Origin: Clostridia bacterium
GTDB taxonomy: Bacteria; Bacillota; Clostridia; Christensenellales; Borkfalkiaceae
Direction of reading: 5' to 3'
Assembly (NCBI GenBank): GCA_017473605.1
Contig: JAFUKM010000002.1
Span: 1 to 64,000, forward strand
Length of the DNA: 64,000 bases
The position numbers and the translations under genes were made by a program. The notes under the pieces were generated by a model. It made no database searches. It was not told where the DNA came from and saw nothing but the letters and a program-made list of their open reading frames with translations. Within the stretch, counting starts at the first letter, position 1. Each line of letters begins with the position of its first letter. Positions 50,453 through 58,846 of this stretch are shown in pieces.

Positions 50453-50965
50453 ATGAAAAACAACACTGATTATAAAGAACAACTTTTTATGGAAGAATTG
50501 AAAAAGCCGGTAAAAAGCTGCGCGTTTACAGGGCACAGAGAACTTGGTTTCGATTTTTCTTCTCGCCTTTTGAAAAAGAAAATAAAAGAGCTGGTAGAAC
50601 GCGGCGTAGAAATTTTTTATTGCGGTATGGCGTCGGGCTTCGATTTGCTTGCGGGAGAAACGGTAATAAAATTAAAAAAGAAATATCCGCAACTCAAATT
50701 GATTGCGTGTATACCCTGCGTAAATCAAGAAAAATACTATTCTTTGGAAGATAAAGAAAGATACGTTAAACTCTGTAAAAACGCAGAAGAATCGGTAATA
50801 TTATATCAAACGTACAATAAAGGCTGTATGCTGGCAAGAGACAGATATATGGCGGACAGAGCGGAAGTGCTTTTGGCGTATTGCAAAAAAGATACCGGCG
50901 GAACGGCGTATACGGTGAAGTATTTTTCCAAAAAATATCCCTTAAAAGAGATTATTTTTTTATAA
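50453..50965 (+). CDS. SLOG-fold protein, YpsA/DUF1273-like
   Basis: 170 residues with a single Rossmann-like SLOG domain: the phosphate-loop-like AFTGHRELGF near residue 20, the nucleotide-binding YCGMASGFDLLAGE (about 59-72) and the C-terminal DRYMADRAEVLLAYC and GGTAYTV. SLOG proteins (YpsA, LOG, TIR-associated sensors) bind nucleotide-derived ligands; YpsA overproduction affects cell division in Bacillus. It occupies the interval between oriC and dnaN where dnaA is normally found. ATG 50453 is chosen since the upstream frame precedes the promoter. Confidence 0.85.
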   Translation: MKNNTDYKEQLFMEELKKPVKSCAFTGHRELGFDFSSRLLKKKIKELVERGVEIFYCGMASGFDLLAGETVIKLKKKYPQLKLIACIPCVNQEKYYSLEDKERYVKLCKNAEESVILYQTYNKGCMLARDRYMADRAEVLLAYCKKDTGGTAYTVKYFSKKYPLKEIIFL

Positions 50966-51021
50966 ATAAAAAAAGATTTTCAAAAATATGGGAAAATACG
51001 GTGGAAAAGTAAGTAATTTGC

Positions 51022-51050
51022 TTGCAAAAAAAGGGCGTATATGGTAAAAT
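51022..51050 (+). promoter_or_regulatory. dnaN promoter
   Basis: TTGCAA (51022-51027), 17 bp, TAAAAT (51045-51050); leader of about 50 nt. dnaN therefore has its own promoter rather than relying on dnaA read-through. Confidence 0.7.
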
Positions 51051-51106
51051 AAATTGAACGCAAAAACAAAGTGTTTTAAATTAGTCAAAGGATAGGGAAA
51101 ACAGTT

Positions 51107-52213
51107 ATGAAATTCGTGTGTGAAGGTATGATTTTATCGGAAGCGGCGTTTATCGTTAATAAGGCTTGCGCTATCAGAACGACGACGCCCGTTTTGGAAT
51201 GTATAAAAATCAAGGCGGAAAACGACGGACTTATTCTTACCGCTTACGACGGAGAAATTTCCATTGAAAAGAAAATCAAAGCGGAGATTTTGGAAGAAGG
51301 CGAAGTGTGCGTCAACGGTAGATTTTTCGCAGACTTTATGGGTAAAATTTCGTATAACGAAGTGGTTATCGCTTCCGACGACAAAGGTATCGTAGTGCGC
51401 TACGGCGACAGCGAAACGAATATTCAAACGTTGCCTGCCGACGATTTCCCCGTATTCAACGGCGAACAAATTTCCAAGGATAAATATTTCGAAATTAAGC
51501 AATGCGATTTAAAAGAACTCGTTGCAAAAGTAACGTTCTGCTGCGCGACGGACGAAAGCAGACCAATCCTTAAAGGTTGTCTTTTGGAAGCGAAAGAAGG
51601 AAAGCTTTACGCAACGGCGCTCGACGGATTGCGTATGGCAAGCGGCTATGCGGATACGACGGACGGCGGCGATATGAAAATCGTATGCCCTGCAAGAACG
51701 CTTACGGAAATCGCGCGTATGCTCGAAGGAGACGAAGCGTTGAAAATTTACGCGGATAAGAACAGACTTTCCGTTGCGGTGAACGATACCGTGATTACGT
51801 CCCGTTTGTATGCAGGAGAATTTGTGAGAAAGGAAAACATTTATCCCATCAATTTCGCAACGCAAACGGTAGTGAATAAGAGCGAGCTTATGCAAAGCAT
51901 CGAACGCGCGGGGGTAATGACGCGCGGCGATAAAAACAATCTTGTTATTTTCGACGTGAAGATGAATAAAATCGTCATTAACGCAAATTCGGATATGGGT
52001 AAAATCGAAGAAACGGTAAATACCGAACTCGACGGCAAGGAATTGAGAATTGCAATGAACGGCAAATATCTTTTAGACGCCGTAAAAGCGTTGTCGGAAG
52101 AAAAAATCGTATTGTCTTTCAATATGCCCAACTCTCCTTTCACGATTGAAAATGCGGAAGACAAACGTTTCCAATACCTGATAATGCCTATGCGTACGGG
52201 TAATCAAGCATAA
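51107..52213 (+). CDS. dnaN: DNA polymerase III beta sliding clamp
   Basis: 368 residues, the normal three-domain clamp. The C-terminal YLIMPMR corresponds to the conserved Y-L-x-x-P-x-R end that forms the partner-binding pocket. It tethers polymerase III to DNA. AAGGATAGGG lies before the ATG. The usual downstream genes (S4-domain yaaA, recF, gyrB) are not present; rpmH follows, and dnaA is not upstream. Confidence 0.96.
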   Translation: MKFVCEGMILSEAAFIVNKACAIRTTTPVLECIKIKAENDGLILTAYDGEISIEKKIKAEILEEGEVCVNGRFFADFMGKISYNEVVIASDDKGIVVRYGDSETNIQTLPADDFPVFNGEQISKDKYFEIKQCDLKELVAKVTFCCATDESRPILKGCLLEAKEGKLYATALDGLRMASGYADTTDGGDMKIVCPARTLTEIARMLEGDEALKIYADKNRLSVAVNDTVITSRLYAGEFVRKENIYPINFATQTVVNKSELMQSIERAGVMTRGDKNNLVIFDVKMNKIVINANSDMGKIEETVNTELDGKELRIAMNGKYLLDAVKALSEEKIVLSFNMPNSPFTIENAEDKRFQYLIMPMRTGNQA

Positions 52214-52270
52214 AATAAAGAAAAATACGCAAATCCCCCAAGGAAAGCGAAAAAAAGCCGTCAAAATTGC

Positions 52271-52300
52271 TTGACGAAAATCCTTTCCTTGCGGTATAAT
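52271..52300 (+). promoter_or_regulatory. rpmH promoter
   Basis: TTGACG (52271-52276), 18 bp, TATAAT (52295-52300). Confidence 0.8.
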
Positions 52301-52372
52301 AGGTAGGCTTTTGAAAAAAGCGGTTACGAAAAATAAGAAAATTATCGCAAAAAGCGAAGTAGGAGAACGATT

Positions 52373-52507
52373 ATGAAAAGAACTTACCAACCTAAAAAAA
52401 GACAAAGAAGCAAAGTACACGGATTCCGTAAAAGAATGGCTACGACGGCTGGCAGAAGAGTGTTGAAGCGTCGTCGCGATAAGGGTAGAAAGAGACTTAC
52501 CCACTAA
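52373..52507 (+). CDS. rpmH: 50S ribosomal protein L34
   Basis: 44 residues read directly from the sequence: starts [20 protein letters not shown] and ends KGRKRLTH, the standard L34. AGGAG (52361-52365) lies 7 nt before the ATG. It begins the conserved rpmH-rnpA-yidD-yidC-jag block. In the ancestral arrangement this block is transcribed away from dnaA on the other side of the origin; here it runs in the same direction as dnaN and downstream of it. Confidence 0.97.
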   Translation: MKRTYQPKKRQRSKVHGFRKRMATTAGRRVLKRRRDKGRKRLTH

Positions 52508-52636
52508 CGTGGTAAAAAGAAGCGGATTTAAAAGGTGAAAAAAAGAGCGAATTCCTTTCCTTTTCTTAAAGGAGAGGATTTGCCATTTTTAGAAAGCAAA
52601 TGAAAAACAGGTGAAAACTTGCTTGGAAGGCGAAAT

Positions 52637-52954
52637 ATGCGTTATGAACGGCTGAAAAAACAATCGGATTTTGAAAAGCTTTTCAAGAGCGGTAAACGCG
52701 CGTTTTCGCCCACGCTTACGCTTGTATACAAGCCTTCGGATACGCCGATGATGGGCGTTTCCGTAGGAAAAAGACACGGCAAAAGCGTGCAAAGAAACCG
52801 CATCAAACGGTTATTAAGAGAAGCGTTTAGATGCGTAACGGACGATATTCAGGGCTGTTATATGGTCGCTATCGTTCCCAAGGTTTGTGAAGAGTATTCT
52901 TTTCACACGTACGAAAAACATTTGCGCGCCATTGTTAAAAAGGAGAAGCTGTAA
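52637..52954 (+). CDS. rnpA: Ribonuclease P protein component
   Basis: 105 residues. The RNR motif QRNRIKRLLREAF (about 54-66) and a basic N-terminus (RYERLKKQSDFEKLFKSGKR) are typical of RnpA, which binds RNase P RNA to mature tRNA 5' ends. ATG 52637 follows GGAAGG; the frame extends six codons further. The stop overlaps the yidD ATG (TAATG). Confidence 0.96.
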   Translation: MRYERLKKQSDFEKLFKSGKRAFSPTLTLVYKPSDTPMMGVSVGKRHGKSVQRNRIKRLLREAFRCVTDDIQGCYMVAIVPKVCEEYSFHTYEKHLRAIVKKEKL

Positions 52955-53256
52955 TGCGCGTACCTTTCCGTTCGTTTTTTAGAGCGAACGTGAAATATTT
53001 ACGCAAAACGGTATTTAAGCCGTATTTAAAAATGCTGTGTATGCGTTTGATTCTCTTTTATCAAAAGTATCTTTCCCAAGGCATTTGCAGATACCGTCCC
53101 ACTTGTTCTCAATACACGTTGGAGTGTATCAACAACAAGGGTGTGGTTTTGGGGATTTTACTCGGCGCATGGCGGATTCTGCGGTGTAATCCCTTTTGTA
53201 AAGGGGGATACGACCCCGCTCCCGAAAAATATTTCAAAAAACGGTGGCTGTTATAA
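52954..53256 (+). CDS. yidD: Membrane protein insertion efficiency factor YidD
   Basis: 100 residues with the YidD core IxxYQKYLS...CRYRPTCSQYTLECI and CNPFCKGGYDP. The first 28 residues are a longer basic N-terminus than usual. YidD is an amphipathic membrane-associated protein that aids YidC-dependent insertion. Translationally coupled to rnpA; yidC follows after 41 nt. Confidence 0.94.
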   Translation: MRVPFRSFFRANVKYLRKTVFKPYLKMLCMRLILFYQKYLSQGICRYRPTCSQYTLECINNKGVVLGILLGAWRILRCNPFCKGGYDPAPEKYFKKRWLL

Positions 53257-53297
53257 CGCGGTAAAGAAGCGAAAAAAGCCCGAAAAGGATAAAATAA

Positions 53298-54992
53298 ATG
53301 GAACTTATGAACGTATTGGCAGACGTGCCCATTTCATTGCTTGGGGAAACGTTTGATATTTCGCTCAACTGGATAGGCCGATTGGTAAAAATCATTATCT
53401 CTTCTGGGGTAGGGGTTGGTATCGGCGTTATTTTGTTTTCTCTTATTTTGAAAGTTATCGTATTGCCTTTCGATATTTTCCAACGCATCTCCATGCGTAA
53501 GCAAAATATCAAGATGAAAGAAAACAAAGACAAGATGGACAAACTGCAAAAGCAGTACGCCAACGACAAAAAAATGTACAATCAGAAGCTGATGGAAATC
53601 CAAAAGCAAAACGGCGTTTCTATGCTTTCGTCCTGTTTGCCGATGATTTTGTCGATGGTCATCTTCTTCGTCGCTATCGGCGCGTTCAACGCGTATGCGA
53701 AATTCTCTACGGTAGACAACTATAACACGCTCGTTAAAGCATACAGCGGCACGGTAAACGAATACGTGGTGGACGTAAACGAAAACTCTGTTTTTGAATA
53801 TGAAGATAAATATATTATCGAAGTTTCCAAAAATGAAAAAGGTAAATCTGTTATTATCAAAACAGTAGAAATTGCGGAAGCCGACGAAGATTTGTATACG
53901 TCAAAAACGGGAGAAGAATTACAAGCTGCATTAAAAGAAGCGATTCGCAATCAATTTACAAACGAAGAGCAATATAATGCACAAATTCCCGAAGACAGTA
54001 CGTATAACCTTCGTAAAGACGATTATATAAAGGTTTCGGAAGAAGATAAGATTATTTATTGTTTGATTCCCACGAACACGGTTGGAGCAACTTCGGAAAC
54101 AATGAAGGAAGAAGCTTTGGCTTATACGGGAAGCAGATATTACTTTATAGGAAGTGAAGCATTTAAATCGCATATTCTTACACAGGCAGGATATACGGAC
54201 CAAGACGGGAATATTATAGCGGGCAAAGAAGCCGAAGCGGAAAGCTTTTTTGAAATGCAATATCCGAAAGAAAACTACTCAACAGCGGTAAAGTCATATT
54301 TTGAAAATCTTGGCGCGACGGCTGCGGAAAAGGCATATAACGAAACGGTATCACCGAAAACCAAATTCCTTTGGATTAAAAATATTTGGGCTACGGACGC
54401 AAGCTATAAACACCCCGTGCTTTCGCATGAAGATTTCTTAAAAGAAATTGCGGCGGCTTCCTGCGGTTCTTCGTGCAGCTCTAACGGTACGTTTATCATT
54501 GACGGAGAAGAAGTTTCCGTCGGCAGCGGCGGCGAGTTGGAATACGGCAACGTTACGATGACCAACGTTTACGAAAAACGTATTTATGACCAAGTAACCG
54601 CAAATCTTGGCGAACAAAAGGACCAATCGAACGGGTATTATATCCTTATCGTCCTTTCCATCGGCACGATTTTGTTGCAACAGTTCATTATGCAACGCTC
54701 GCAAAAGGAACAGCAAAAATATTCGTCCGTGGACGGACAATCGGCTTCCACGCAAAAGATGACGATGATTATTATGACGGTAATGTTCGGCGTCTTCTCG
54801 TTTATGTCTTCGTCCGCGTTCTCCATCTATATGATTATGAGCAACTTGTTCTCGCTCGCGTCTACCTTGATAATCAACAAGCTCGTGGATATATCGGAGC
54901 ATAAGAAGGAGCAAAAAGCGTTGCAAGCCAAATATGACAAACGTTTGCCCAGAACGGGAAAGAACGATAATTCGCGCAAAAAACGCAAATAA
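53298..54992 (+). CDS. yidC: Membrane insertase YidC with very large outer insertions
   Basis: 564 residues against about 260-290 for most Gram-positive YidC/SpoIIIJ proteins. TM1 (about 30-58) ends LILKVIVLPFDIF, with Lys52 where the groove Arg normally is. The cytoplasmic hairpin (61-110) and TM2 (about 112-135) are ordinary. Then come about 220 extra residues (137-356), the conserved FLWIKNIWATD (357-367), and a second insert of about 75 residues with SCGSSC (371-446), before the last three helices (448-464 and 488-530). The C-terminus is basic. No Cys lipobox. Flanked by yidD and jag as usual. Confidence 0.93.
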   Translation: MELMNVLADVPISLLGETFDISLNWIGRLVKIIISSGVGVGIGVILFSLILKVIVLPFDIFQRISMRKQNIKMKENKDKMDKLQKQYANDKKMYNQKLMEIQKQNGVSMLSSCLPMILSMVIFFVAIGAFNAYAKFSTVDNYNTLVKAYSGTVNEYVVDVNENSVFEYEDKYIIEVSKNEKGKSVIIKTVEIAEADEDLYTSKTGEELQAALKEAIRNQFTNEEQYNAQIPEDSTYNLRKDDYIKVSEEDKIIYCLIPTNTVGATSETMKEEALAYTGSRYYFIGSEAFKSHILTQAGYTDQDGNIIAGKEAEAESFFEMQYPKENYSTAVKSYFENLGATAAEKAYNETVSPKTKFLWIKNIWATDASYKHPVLSHEDFLKEIAAASCGSSCSSNGTFIIDGEEVSVGSGGELEYGNVTMTNVYEKRIYDQVTANLGEQKDQSNGYYILIVLSIGTILLQQFIMQRSQKEQQKYSSVDGQSASTQKMTMIIMTVMFGVFSFMSSSAFSIYMIMSNLFSLASTLIINKLVDISEHKKEQKALQAKYDKRLPRTGKNDNSRKKRK

Positions 54993-55043
54993 GACCAAAT
55001 AAGTTTTCTCTCGCCAAGGGGGGCGAGTAGAAAGGAGAGATAA

Positions 55044-55979
55044 ATGAAATATACGGAATTTACGGGTAAGACGGTGGACGAAGCCGTCGAAAAAGGACTG
55101 AAAGAACTGTCCTTGACCAGAGAAACGGCGGATATCCGCGTTCTCGAAGAAGGAAAAAAGAAACTCTTTGGTGCAGTAAAAGCGCGCGTGGAAATCGCGC
55201 CCAAAGAAGAAACCGTGGCGGAAGAAACGGTGGTTGCGCCTATCGTCAGCGATGGCACAATGAGCGACGGCGAAAGAGCGGTGGTATTTTTGGAAGGCTT
55301 GTTCAAGCTCTTGAACATTACCGCTTGTACCGAGCTTGTTTCCGAAGGCGATAAAGTGGAAATCAACGTAACGGCGGCGAACACGACGGCGGTTATCGGT
55401 AAACACGGCGCGACGCTCGACGCGATTCAAACGCTTGCGGGCGCAGTGGCGAATACGGGCAGGGACGATTATAAACGCGTAGTCGTCGATTGCGAAAATT
55501 ATCGAGAGAACCGTGAAGCAACGCTCAATAAGCTTGCGGAAAATTTAGCGCAAAAAGCGATTCGCTTGCAAAAGAAGATTCAGCTTGAACCGATGAACCC
55601 GTATGAAAGACGGATTATTCATGCGGCGCTTTCTTCCTACGAGGGCGTAAAAACGGAGAGCGAAGGCAAAGAACCCAACCGCTATATCGTCGTTATACCC
55701 GATAATTTGGAAGACCCTACGGCTCCTGCTATTCCCGCCAGAAACGAAAGACGGGATTCCCGTAACGAACGTCGCGGCGGCAAGGGCGGCTACGGTAATA
55801 GAAACGGCGGGCGTTCCGGCGGATATAACCGCGGCAAAGGCGGCAATAAGAGCGGCGGTTATAAAAAGTTTAACCAAGGCGGTAACAATGCTTCGGGCGG
55901 AACGAGCTTGAAAGCCGGCAGCGATTTCTTCGGTATTTTCCTTGGCAACAGCGGTAATAAAAACGACGACAAGGAATAA
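55044..55979 (+). CDS. jag: Jag/KhpB RNA-binding protein with Gly/Arg-rich tail
   Basis: 311 residues. Jag_N domain (about 1-52, GKTVDEAVEKGL, FGAVKARV), a KH domain with V-I-G-K-H-G (about 117-122) and an R3H domain with NPYERRIIHAAL (about 183-194). After about residue 230 comes a tail rich in Gly, Arg, Asn and Tyr (R-G-G and G-G-Y repeats), absent from the Bacillus protein. KhpB pairs with KhpA to bind RNA and affects division and wall growth. AAGGAGAG lies before the ATG. Confidence 0.93.
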   Translation: MKYTEFTGKTVDEAVEKGLKELSLTRETADIRVLEEGKKKLFGAVKARVEIAPKEETVAEETVVAPIVSDGTMSDGERAVVFLEGLFKLLNITACTELVSEGDKVEINVTAANTTAVIGKHGATLDAIQTLAGAVANTGRDDYKRVVVDCENYRENREATLNKLAENLAQKAIRLQKKIQLEPMNPYERRIIHAALSSYEGVKTESEGKEPNRYIVVIPDNLEDPTAPAIPARNERRDSRNERRGGKGGYGNRNGGRSGGYNRGKGGNKSGGYKKFNQGGNNASGGTSLKAGSDFFGIFLGNSGNKNDDKE

Positions 55980-56082
55980 GCAATTATACGCAAAAAAACA
56001 GCGCACTGTACTTTTTTAGGTACGGTACGTTTTCCACCCTTGACAAATAGTTAAGAGTGTGGACAAAATGGAGGCGGCTCGC

Positions 56083-56252
56083 CATAAAACGCCTGACGGC
56101 GTTGTAGCGCAAAACTACGTTTTGCTTTTACGGGGCTATATTCCGCCCGCAGGGCGACGCTTGACAGAGTTTCGTAAAGACGAGTTACCCGTTAAGCAAG
56201 GCATTATATCGTCTACAAAAACGCTACACATAAGCGTTAACGAAAACGCAAG
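56083..56252. repeat. Intergenic repeat element, copy before the ABC transporter
   Basis: Module B (56086-56200, AAACGCCTGACGGCGTTG...) matches 37335-37478, and module A (56204-56252, CGTCTACAAAAACGCTACAC then ATAAGCGTTA) matches 49191-49246. The order B then A is opposite to the clpX copy. A short ORF across it is not considered real. The gap 55980-56261 holds no gene. Confidence 0.65.
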
Positions 56253-56261
56253 GAGAGTATT

Positions 56262-56963
56262 ATGAGTTATTTAATCCTAGACAACGTCATTAAGGAATAC
56301 AAGTCGCAGGCAGGCGCTTTTCGCGCGTTGAACAACGTGTCGTTTGCGCTTGAAAACGGCGAATTTGTCGTCGTTTTAGGTCCGAGCGGCGCAGGCAAAA
56401 CGACGCTTTTGAATTTGCTCGGCGGTATGGATAGCGCAACCGAAGGCAAAATCGTTTTGGACGGCAGCGACGTTTCCGCAATGAATAAAAAACAACTTAC
56501 GCAATACCGTCGCGACGATATCGGGTTTGTGTTCCAATTCTATAATCTTATGCCTAATCTTACCGCGATTGAGAACGTGGAGCTTGCCACCGAGATTTGT
56601 CCCGACGCGTTAGACCCCGAAACGGTATTGGAAAGCGTAGGGCTTGGCGAACGTTTGAGAAGTTTTCCCGCACAGCTTTCGGGCGGCGAACAACAACGCG
56701 TGAGTATCGCAAGAGCGATTGCCAAAAATCCCAAACTCTTGCTTTGCGACGAGCCTACGGGCGCGCTCGATTACGCTACGGGCAAAAACATTTTACGGCT
56801 TTTGCACGACGTTTGTAAGCAAAATAATAAACTCGTTATCGTCGTTACGCATAACCAAGCGCTTAAAGAGATGGCGGATAAGGTAATTACCATCAAAAAC
56901 GGGGAAATAGAAGGGGTATATATTAACGAACAGCCCAAACCCATCGAGGAGATTGAGTGGTAA
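56262..56963 (+). CDS. ABC transporter ATP-binding protein (MacB/LolD type)
   Basis: 233 residues. Walker [10 protein letters not shown] (about 44-52), Q-loop [12 protein letters not shown], signature [14 protein letters not shown] and Walker [13 protein letters not shown]. The FxFQxxxLxPxxTxxENV pattern is that of MacB/LolD/FtsE-like subunits that pair with FtsX-type permeases, here the overlapping next gene. AAGGAG precedes the ATG. Substrate unknown. Confidence 0.92.
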   Translation: MSYLILDNVIKEYKSQAGAFRALNNVSFALENGEFVVVLGPSGAGKTTLLNLLGGMDSATEGKIVLDGSDVSAMNKKQLTQYRRDDIGFVFQFYNLMPNLTAIENVELATEICPDALDPETVLESVGLGERLRSFPAQLSGGEQQRVSIARAIAKNPKLLLCDEPTGALDYATGKNILRLLHDVCKQNNKLVIVVTHNQALKEMADKVITIKNGEIEGVYINEQPKPIEEIEW

Positions 56964-58759
56964 TGAAAGCGAGCAAAAAAGCCGCTTTTCGGCTGTTTAA
57001 GAAACACATCACAAGGCTTACGACGATTATTGCCATCGTGCTTGTCAGCGTCGGGTTTATGTCGGGCGTCGGCGAAGTGGAAAACAAAATCAAAATCGCC
57101 GAAAGGGATTTGTACGAACAAAGCCGCGTTGCCGATTTGAAAATTATCAGCAACAATCCGTTTGGGTTTACAGCGGAAGAAATCGGGAAGGTGCAAGAAA
57201 AATTCGGGGAAGAAAACGTGAAAACGGGATTCTTCTACGAAGCGGAACAAAACGGTCGGGCGCTCCGATATTATATCCAAGACACGGACAACCCGATAAA
57301 TGCGTTGGAGCTTGTTGACGGAAATATGCCGTCTGCGCCCAACGAAATTCTTGCCGAACGGGAAACGGACGGAATTCAAGCGCATAGCGTTGGGGATACC
57401 GTTGTCTTCACACATCCGATTACACAGCTTGAAACGGAATTTACCGTTTGCGGTATTGTCAATAACCCTTTGCATATCTACAATAAAGCCGAGCCGAGCT
57501 TTACCAAAGATACGGACGGGGAATATTTGACGCTCGGTCAAGTATATTATACGGACAGCGAAGCCCCCTTTATCGTGAACGATATTTATGTGCATATCGG
57601 CGCGAAAACGCTTGGAAAATTGTTTAACGATAGCTATGTGGAAAACGTGGAAACGTTGCGCGCGGAAACGGAAACGCTGCTCGGTGCAAGCGCGACGGTG
57701 CTTACCTTAGAAGAGAATATCGGTCTGTATTCGCTGTATTCGTATGCGGAAAAGGTAGGGCAAATCGGGATTATTTTCGTCGTATTTTTCCTGCTGGTAA
57801 CCTTGCTCGTGGTATATTCCACGATGTCCCGATTGTTCGATGAAGAACGGGCGCAAATCGCCTGTCAAAAGACGCTTGGATTTTCCGATTGGAAGGTAAC
57901 GAAAAAATACGTATTATTCGTGGCGGTGGGTGCGGTACTTGGCGGCGTAGGCGGATTTTTCGTTGGGTTGTTGCTTACGAGTATGCTGTACAACGGGTTC
58001 AATTTGCAATACAATATGCCGCGTTTCCCTAATTCGCTCAATTTCTCTTACTACGCAATGACGTTTGGGATTATTCTCGTGGCAACGGTGGCGTTGGCAA
58101 TACTCAGCGGTAAGAAGGCGACGTCGGGCGAGCCTGCAAAGCTCCTTACGCCCAAAGCGCCCAAGGCGGGGAAAAAGGTGATTTTGGAGAAAATTCCGTT
58201 TATTTGGAAGGCGTTGTCCTTTAAATATAAATCCACCGTCCGCAACGTGTTGCTGTTCAAGAGTCGGTTCTTTATGACCGTCGTTTCCGTCGTCGGCGCG
58301 ACGGTTTTGGTGTTTGCGGGGTTGGGACTTTTCAACTGCGCCGTGAATTATGGCGACGCGGAGTCCTTGATGGCGATATCCGCCGTGCTTATCGTCTTTT
58401 CGGGATTGCTTTGCGCGCTCGTTATCTATAATCTGACCAACATCAACGTCAGCGAGCGGACGCGGGAGATTGCCACCTTAATGGTATTGGGCTATCACGA
58501 CAAGGAAGTAACGGGGTATATTTACAGAGAAGTATATATCATGTGCGCTATCGGAGCGGTGCTCGGCGTGCCCCTGGGTATGCTGTTCGTGAATTTCGTA
58601 TTTGATTTTATTAAGTTTGGTTCTTTGGCGGAAGTGGAGTGGTGGAGCTACGTATTGACGCCCGTTTTGACGATGGCGTTCGGGTTTATATCCACGCTTT
58701 TGTTACGGAAAAAGATAGTGAAAACGGATATGAACGCGTCGCTGAAAACGGTAGAATAA
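56963..58759 (+). CDS. FtsX-family ABC permease
   Basis: 598 residues. One N-terminal helix, an outer MacB-like periplasmic-core region (about 35-270), then two FtsX domains of three helices each (about 270-400 and 460-590), with a basic cytoplasmic linker between. The plan is that of permeases that act mechanically or export peptides and lipids rather than move solutes through a channel. ATG 56963 overlaps the upstream stop (TAATG); an alternative GTG at 56957 lies 5 nt after GAGGAG. A terminator follows. Confidence 0.88.
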   Translation: MKASKKAAFRLFKKHITRLTTIIAIVLVSVGFMSGVGEVENKIKIAERDLYEQSRVADLKIISNNPFGFTAEEIGKVQEKFGEENVKTGFFYEAEQNGRALRYYIQDTDNPINALELVDGNMPSAPNEILAERETDGIQAHSVGDTVVFTHPITQLETEFTVCGIVNNPLHIYNKAEPSFTKDTDGEYLTLGQVYYTDSEAPFIVNDIYVHIGAKTLGKLFNDSYVENVETLRAETETLLGASATVLTLEENIGLYSLYSYAEKVGQIGIIFVVFFLLVTLLVVYSTMSRLFDEERAQIACQKTLGFSDWKVTKKYVLFVAVGAVLGGVGGFFVGLLLTSMLYNGFNLQYNMPRFPNSLNFSYYAMTFGIILVATVALAILSGKKATSGEPAKLLTPKAPKAGKKVILEKIPFIWKALSFKYKSTVRNVLLFKSRFFMTVVSVVGATVLVFAGLGLFNCAVNYGDAESLMAISAVLIVFSGLLCALVIYNLTNINVSERTREIATLMVLGYHDKEVTGYIYREVYIMCAIGAVLGVPLGMLFVNFVFDFIKFGSLAEVEWWSYVLTPVLTMAFGFISTLLLRKKIVKTDMNASLKTVE

Positions 58760-58770
58760 ATATCGGTAAG

Positions 58771-58805
58771 CCGCCCGTTTGCAAGTTTGCAAACGGGCGG
58801 CGTTT
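58771..58805 (+). terminator. ABC operon terminator
   Basis: CCGCCCGTTTGCAA (58771-58784) pairs with TTGCAAACGGGCGG (58787-58800), followed by CGTTTTC. Confidence 0.75.
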
Positions 58806-58809
58806 TCAG

Positions 58810-58838
58810 TTGACAAACGGTTTTGGCGATGGTATAAT
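58810..58838 (+). promoter_or_regulatory. Consensus promoter of queT
   Basis: TTGACA (58810-58815), 17 bp, TATAAT (58833-58838). The predicted start near 58845 is the first base of the riboswitch. Confidence 0.88.
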
Positions 58839-58846
58839 ACAAAAAA

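Noticed and set aside
56059..56265. 68-codon ORF before the ABC transporter
   Set aside because: Lies entirely in the intergenic repeat; other copies of the repeat do not keep the frame.
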